Positions 59,834 to 64,000 of a stretch of 64,000 nt of DNA are shown here, piece by piece. Position 1 is the first letter of the stretch; the number at the start of each line of letters is the position of its first letter. The DNA lies in contig NZ_JNZA01000001.1 in assembly GCF_000717345.1 (NCBI RefSeq), forward strand, positions 62,001-126,000, given 5' to 3'. Both the position numbers and the translations under genes were made by a program. This DNA comes from Streptomyces lydicus (GTDB lineage: Bacteria > Actinomycetota > Actinomycetes > Streptomycetales > Streptomycetaceae). Below the pieces are notes generated by a model. The model had not been told where the DNA came from and did not search any database. It saw only the letters and a list, made by a program, of their open reading frames with translations.

Positions 59834-61258
59834 ATGGTGCGCGCCGGCAGTCCCCAGGCCGATCGTCCGGACCGGCCCGCGGGTTCGGGCCGCCGGTCCC
59901 TGGCCCCACTGCTCGCGGTCTGTGCGGGCTACTTCATGGTCATCCTGGACGTGACCGTCATCAACGTCGCCGTTCCGGTGGTGGGACGGGAGCTGTCCGC
60001 CTCGCTCACCGGCATCCAGTGGATCACGGACGGCTACACCCTGGTCTTCGCCGGTCTGCTGCTCACCGGCGGCGCGCTGGGGGACCGGCTGGGCAACCGC
60101 CGGATCTTCTGCACCGGGGTGGTGGTCTTCACCGTCGCCTCGGCGGCCTGCGGCCTGGCCCGGACCGCCGGGTTCCTGGTCGCCGCCCGCCTGTTGGAAG
60201 GTCTCGGCGCCGCACTGATCGTGCCCGGTTCCCTCGCGCTCCTCCAACAGTCCTACCCCTCACCCGCCGAGCGCTCCCGGGCCTTCGGCCTGTGGGGCTC
60301 CATGGCGGGCATCGCCGCCTCCGCCGGCCCTCTCCTGGGGGGTCTGCTGGTCACCACCGTGGGCTGGCGCTGGGTGTTCTTCATCAACCTGCCCGTCGGC
60401 TGCGCCTGCCTGCTGCTGACGCTGCGTCGGGTGGCCGCTTCGGCCCGGCGGCCGGACCGCCCGGTGGACTGGCCGGCCCAGTGCGCGCTGATCGCGACGG
60501 TGGCCCTGCTGACCGCGGTACTCAATGAGGCCGGGCGGCGTGGCTGGGCGGACCCCCTGATCCTCGCCGGCGCCGGCCTGTGTGTGCTGGCAGCCGCCGG
60601 GTTCGTCCTGCGCGAGCGTCTGGCCCGCACCCCCGTGCTGCCCCTGCGGCTGCTGCGCTCCCGTCCGATGAGCGGGGGAGCGGCCATCGGCCTGCTGTTC
60701 AACTTCGCCTTCTACGGCATGATCTTCACCGCCAGCCTCTCCTTCCAGCACCACCGCGGGCTGACCGCGCTGCGCACCGGGCTCGCGCTCTTCCCGGCGG
60801 TGGCCATGACGATGTTCGCCTCCGTCCTGTCCGGGCGACTGGCACGCCGTACCGGCCACCGCCCGCTCGTGGTCACCGGCATGCTCCTGGGCGCGGCGGG
60901 ACTGGCCGGCTGGGCCGCCGCCGGACCGGACCCGGCCTACCTGCTGCTCGTGACGCCCATGATGGCGTCGGGCTTCGGCACCTCCTTCGCCCTCACCGGC
61001 ACCACCGCGACCGTCATGACAGCCGCCCCGGACACCTACTCCGGCACCGCGTCCGCCCTGTTCAACACCACCCGCCAGGTCGGCAGCGCGGCGGGCGTCG
61101 CGCTGGGAGGCTCCCTGCTGGCCGCCGCGGGCGGCTTCACCACCGGCCTCCGGATCAGCATGGCCACCGGCGCGGCGGCGTACCTGACGGCCGCCGCCCT
61201 CGCGCTCTTCTGCATCCCCCGACGGGCACCCGCCCGCGTCGGCGACGGTGCGACCTGA
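59834..61258 (+). CDS. DHA2-family MFS drug exporter
   Basis: A 474-residue, fourteen-helix major facilitator of the EmrB/QacA group. Motif D1 is in AGYFMVILDVTVINVAVPVV, a strong family mark. LTGGALGDRLGNRRIFCTGV is motif A, LEGLGAALIVPGSLALLQQSY is the helix 4 region, and GLWGSMAGIAASAGPLLGGLL is motif C of antiporters. These exporters pump drugs or self-made metabolites using protons. The ATG at 59834 is acceptable. No TetR or biosynthetic gene is adjacent, so the substrate is unknown. Confidence 0.94.
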   Translation: MVRAGSPQADRPDRPAGSGRRSLAPLLAVCAGYFMVILDVTVINVAVPVVGRELSASLTGIQWITDGYTLVFAGLLLTGGALGDRLGNRRIFCTGVVVFTVASAACGLARTAGFLVAARLLEGLGAALIVPGSLALLQQSYPSPAERSRAFGLWGSMAGIAASAGPLLGGLLVTTVGWRWVFFINLPVGCACLLLTLRRVAASARRPDRPVDWPAQCALIATVALLTAVLNEAGRRGWADPLILAGAGLCVLAAAGFVLRERLARTPVLPLRLLRSRPMSGGAAIGLLFNFAFYGMIFTASLSFQHHRGLTALRTGLALFPAVAMTMFASVLSGRLARRTGHRPLVVTGMLLGAAGLAGWAAAGPDPAYLLLVTPMMASGFGTSFALTGTTATVMTAAPDTYSGTASALFNTTRQVGSAAGVALGGSLLAAAGGFTTGLRISMATGAAAYLTAAALALFCIPRRAPARVGDGAT

Positions 61259-61480
61259 CGGGGTGTCAGGTCGTGGCTCACCGGTCGCCGCGCCGTCGAG
61301 CGAGGGCGCCGCCGCCAGCCGCTCCCGGGCCGTGGTGGACCCGGCGTACCGCCCGTGCTGCCCTTACCGGCGTTCGCCTCGCGCCCGTCCCGAATACGTT
61401 CCGTAGCGACTCGTCACCACACCCCAGCAGTGGCCGCGGCGGCATGCGGGTGCGCCCCCGGGACATGTAACGCACGATGG

Positions 61481-61520
61481 AAGCGGGAACCCACCCAGGT
61501 GCCCCACAAGGTGACTCACA
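61481..61520 (+). promoter_or_regulatory. possible c-di-AMP (ydaO-type) riboswitch fragment in a leader
   Basis: AAGCGGGAACCCACCCAGG and, after CCCCACA, GGTGACTC resemble conserved parts of ydaO-type leaders that precede secreted wall proteins in Streptomyces. It lies 25 nt upstream of an exported-protein gene. The 5' half of the element was not recognised with confidence. Confidence 0.25.
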
Positions 61521-61544
61521 TACCCGAATTGCTGGGGATTTCCG

Positions 61545-62078
61545 ATGACGGAGCTTCCAGGAATTGCCTCTTCTGTGGTGACGACGTTGCGGATGGCGAT
61601 GGTCGTGGCCCTCGTCGGCGTCAGCGCACTGTTCGGTGTCGTCCAGCCCCCCGGCACCGCCTCCGCGGCATCCAGGGCGCCGGGCGCCCCGGCCCACGCG
61701 GTCGCGGCGGTGCCCGGTCCGGTGGTGGCTCCTCCGCGGACACCGGTCGCTGCCTCGCCTCAGGCAGCGCCGATACAGCCCCAGCCCCAGCCCGATCCCG
61801 CGAACGTGGTCGTCTCATACTTCCTGGCCCTCAACGAGAATCAATTCGAAGCGGCCTGGGCGCTGGGCGGAAAGAACATCAGTGGCCAGCCGTACGAGAG
61901 CTTCGAGGCGTCGTACTTCGGCACGGACCACAACGTCCTCTCCGTCGTTCCCGTGGTCGGCAACGACGTCACCCTGACGCTTGAGGTGACGGAGAGCGAT
62001 GGATCCCACCACCGCGAGGCCGGTACGTACACCGTCCAGGACGGGGTGATCGTCTCCGCCCGGACCCACCGCATCTGA
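61545..62078 (+). CDS. exported protein, hypothetical (NTF2-like C-domain)
   Basis: A 177-residue protein. An N-terminal hydrophobic stretch (LRMAMVVALVGVSALFGVVQ) serves as a signal, then a long Ala/Pro linker to about 82 (PQAAPIQPQPQPDPANVV). The C-terminal 95 residues, VVSYFLALNENQFEAAWALG, SFEASYFGTDHNVLSVVPVV and REAGTYTVQDGVIVSARTHR, have the helix-then-sheet pattern of NTF2/SnoaL-like domains found in wall-associated lipoproteins. The function is unknown. It stands alone behind the leader described at 61481. Confidence 0.7.
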   Translation: MTELPGIASSVVTTLRMAMVVALVGVSALFGVVQPPGTASAASRAPGAPAHAVAAVPGPVVAPPRTPVAASPQAAPIQPQPQPDPANVVVSYFLALNENQFEAAWALGGKNISGQPYESFEASYFGTDHNVLSVVPVVGNDVTLTLEVTESDGSHHREAGTYTVQDGVIVSARTHRI

Positions 62079-62082
62079 CGAG

Positions 62083-62108
62083 GCGAGGGCGGTCAGCGAG
62101 GGCGGTCA
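62083..62108 (+). repeat. perfect 13-nt tandem repeat
   Basis: GCGAGGGCGGTCA occurs twice in direct succession (62083-62095, 62096-62108), just after the stop of the exported protein gene. It is a simple slippage product with no evident role. Confidence 0.85.
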
Positions 62109-62312
62109 ACTCCTGCCGTCATAGCGGGTTTACGAGCCGTGATCCGTCGTGGGAGGGCGCCGCAGGCCCGTAGCAGCAATCAGGATGGCAGCAGCCGGTC
62201 GGGCCTTCGCTCAACGCATTTCCAAAACTTGACGGGTTCTGTCAGGTATTGGCCGCAGAGTGGTACCCATCGGCCCGGCACACGGCGCGGGCTCGTATGA
62301 GAGGTGCCTCCC

Positions 62313-62888
62313 ATGAACGCATTCGACCCCCGCCCCCAGTTCCTCGGCGCCCTGGACCAGTTGGAGAAGCTGGTGAGCGGCCTCGACCCGGCGCTCCTCG
62401 ACCGGCCGACCCCCTGCGACGCGTACGACCTGAGGGGGCTGCTCGGCCACACCGTCGGCGCGATCCACCGCATCGCCTACATCGGTGAGGGCGGCCGCGG
62501 CTTGGACCTCCCCGCGGCGGTCGGGCAGATCGCCGACACCGACTGGGGCGGCGCGGTCGGCCGGGCCCGTGCCCGCGCGGCCGCGGCCTGGGCGAACGAC
62601 GACAAGATCGACCGGGAGTTCGAGGTTCCGTGGGGCGTGGCCGCGGGCCGGATCGCCCTCAGCGGCTATGTGATGGAGACGGTCACCCACACCTGGGACA
62701 TCGCCCAGGTCATCGCACCCGAGACGGAGCTGGACGAGGACCTGGCCGGCATGGCGTTCAGCCTCGCCCAGAAGATCCTGCCGGCCGAGCCGCGCGGCGG
62801 CGAGGTCCCCTTCGCCAAGGTCCAGCCGGTCCCGGACGACGCCGACATCCACCGCCGCCTGGCCGCCTGGCTCGGCCGCGCCGTCTGA
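62313..62888 (+). CDS. TIGR03086 family metal-binding protein (DinB-like fold)
   Basis: A 191-residue four-helix protein of the mycothiol-dependent maleylpyruvate isomerase/DinB-like superfamily. FLGALDQLEKLVSGLDPALL and RPTPCDAYDLRGLLGHTVGAIHRIAY carry the first metal-site His. GYVMETVTHTWDIAQVI has the second and third ligand region. This is the usual TIGR03086 pattern. Some relatives use mycothiol as cofactor; the substrate here is unknown. ATG 62313 follows GAGGTG. It precedes the DNA glycosylase by 35 nt and may be co-transcribed. Confidence 0.9.
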   Translation: MNAFDPRPQFLGALDQLEKLVSGLDPALLDRPTPCDAYDLRGLLGHTVGAIHRIAYIGEGGRGLDLPAAVGQIADTDWGGAVGRARARAAAAWANDDKIDREFEVPWGVAAGRIALSGYVMETVTHTWDIAQVIAPETELDEDLAGMAFSLAQKILPAEPRGGEVPFAKVQPVPDDADIHRRLAAWLGRAV

Positions 62889-62923
62889 CCTCCCGGGCCG
62901 CCACCGAACGAAGCGAGACCTTG

Positions 62924-63937
62924 ATGACCGACACCACCTCTTTCGAGGCGGAGGCGTTCGCCGCCCGGGCCGAGGACGCCGCGGCGTCCCGGCCGACCAC
63001 CGGGCGGGGACGTGCCCGGACCGCGACCGCGTCGGCCACTGCGCCGGCGCCCGCACACTCGCGCACCCTCCGGCTGGCGGCCCGGCCCCCCTTCTCCTTC
63101 TCCGCCTCCCTCGCCTTCCTCCGCTCGTTCCCCGCCATGACGGGTCAGCAGGGCACGGCGCACGACGGGTTGACGCTGGCCCTGCGGGAGAACGGCACCA
63201 CCCTGGGTGCCCGGGTGACGGCGGCTCCCGACGCGCCCGCCGTCGACTGCGTCCTCACCGCCGCCACCCCCCTCGGTGACGCCACCGCCGAGGCCGCCGC
63301 GAACCGGCTCTCCCACCACCTCGGCCTCGCCGACGACCTCACCGATTTCTATCGCCTGGCCCGTCTCGACCGGCCGTTCTCCCGTGTCGTGGAGCGCCTG
63401 TACGGCTACCACCAGGTCTCGTTCCCCTCGCCGCGGGAGCTGCTGTGCTGGGCGATCCTCTGCCAGCGCGTCCCCCTGCCGGTGGCCAGGACGATGAAGC
63501 AGGCCCTCGTCGAGGCGGCCGGCAACCGCATCACCGTCGACGGCGAACCCCGCTGGGCCTTCCCCGACGCCGAACAACTCGCCTGCTTCGACGAACCCAC
63601 CCTCCAGCACCTCATCGGGAACCAGCGGAAGGCCGGCTACCTCCACCGCGCGATCCGCCAATGGCTCGACCTGGACGAGTCCTTCCTGCGCACCGGCCCC
63701 TACGACGAGGTCCGCGACCAGCTCCTGCGCCTCGCCGGCATCGGCCCCTGGTCGGCCTCCTTCCTCCTCATCCGGGGCCTCGGCCGCACCGAACACCTCA
63801 CCCCCGACAAGGAAATGATGCGCGCCGCCCGACGCGTCTACGGCCACGACTTCGACGCCGCCGCCTTTGCCGCGCTCACCACCCGCTACGGCCGCCACCA
63901 GGGCTACTGGGGCCACTACCTCAGGGTCGGCGGCTGA
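62924..63937 (+). CDS. alkA: DNA-3-methyladenine glycosylase II-like (HhH-GPD)
   Basis: A 337-residue protein that should excise alkylated bases in base excision repair. The N-terminal 45 residues are a low-complexity Ala/Thr/Arg extension. An AlkA-type N-domain follows (TLRLAARPPFSFSASLAFLR), then the HhH-GPD domain with FPSPRELLCWAILCQRVPLP. The hairpin-helix-hairpin LAGIGPWSASFLLIRGLGRT is followed by LTPDKEMMRAARRVYG, whose Asp stands at the catalytic position. No Cys cluster for a 4Fe-4S is present, as expected of AlkA. The C-terminus has YGRHQGYWGHYLRV. ATG 62924 is the sensible start. Confidence 0.88.
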   Translation: MTDTTSFEAEAFAARAEDAAASRPTTGRGRARTATASATAPAPAHSRTLRLAARPPFSFSASLAFLRSFPAMTGQQGTAHDGLTLALRENGTTLGARVTAAPDAPAVDCVLTAATPLGDATAEAAANRLSHHLGLADDLTDFYRLARLDRPFSRVVERLYGYHQVSFPSPRELLCWAILCQRVPLPVARTMKQALVEAAGNRITVDGEPRWAFPDAEQLACFDEPTLQHLIGNQRKAGYLHRAIRQWLDLDESFLRTGPYDEVRDQLLRLAGIGPWSASFLLIRGLGRTEHLTPDKEMMRAARRVYGHDFDAAAFAALTTRYGRHQGYWGHYLRVGG

Positions 63938-64000
63938 GGAAACGACGATCCGGTCCGCGTCGGCGCTTCTCGGCGTCACCCGCGGCTTCGCCAAGAGGCC

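Overview
The window is high-GC actinobacterial chromosome, almost certainly Streptomyces. Supporting signs are very high third-position GC, frequent GTG starts, ATGA/GTGA start-stop overlaps, several lipoprotein and Tat signals, an RsbR-RsbS-RsbT regulatory operon with SpoIIE-type phosphatases, an orphan cytochrome c oxidase subunit I gene and a Streptomyces-type gas vesicle cluster. I see no rRNA, tRNA, CRISPR array, insertion sequence or phage gene. It reads as an accessory-rich region made of small self-contained modules, with several decayed genes between them.

Layout. 1-5.2 kb: a partial plasmid-stabilization-like gene, a DJ-1/PfpI protein, 6-phosphogluconate dehydrogenase and a zinc/manganese-type ABC importer (ATPase, permease, lipoprotein). 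5.2-10.2 kb: an acyl-CoA module (AMP-dependent ligase, an over-length class III CoA-transferase, a divergent acyl-CoA dehydrogenase). 10.2-14.3 kb: a GH88-like hydrolase coupled to an MFS carrier, then a PepSY membrane protein. 14.4-14.8 kb: an M20 peptidase remnant. 15.1-20.0 kb: MarR, RsbR, RsbS, RsbT and two SpoIIE-family proteins, closed by a strong terminator. 20-27.5 kb: a TerD-domain protein, small unknowns, an orphan ctaD with its small partner, an SDR and an SRPBCC protein. 27.6-31.8 kb: a phytoene-desaturase-like oxidoreductase and a second CoA-transferase/acyl-CoA dehydrogenase pair. 31.9-32.4 kb: a close homologue of chloramphenicol 3-O-phosphotransferase.

32.5-41.5 kb is a complete sugar/sugar-acid module. 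A ChvE-MmsA-MmsB type monosaccharide importer is coupled to an unrecognised barrel-like protein. A second unit encodes an enolase-superfamily dehydratase and a zinc alcohol dehydrogenase. Divergent from it are an IclR regulator and an SMP-30 lactonase. Both catabolic units carry the same 28-nt element just upstream of their first gene, which makes a single IclR regulon likely.

41.8-46.9 kb: a secreted I36-type inhibitor, an EcsC-like membrane protein, remnants of a TetR regulator and an FAD monooxygenase, a lipoprotein, and a membrane protein/N-terminally truncated SDR pair read from a MerR-type promoter opposite merR. 46.9-52.3 kb: a Tat-exported two-subunit molybdenum hydroxylase and two secreted alpha/beta hydrolases. 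52.4-55.9 kb: gas vesicle genes gvpO-A-F-G-J-L-S-K, with a possible sigma-B-type promoter in front. 56-64 kb: a hydrolase behind TetR-type operators with no regulator beside it, a secreted HAD protein, an unknown protein with an internal duplication, a DHA2 drug exporter, a secreted small protein, a TIGR03086 protein and an AlkA-like DNA glycosylase.
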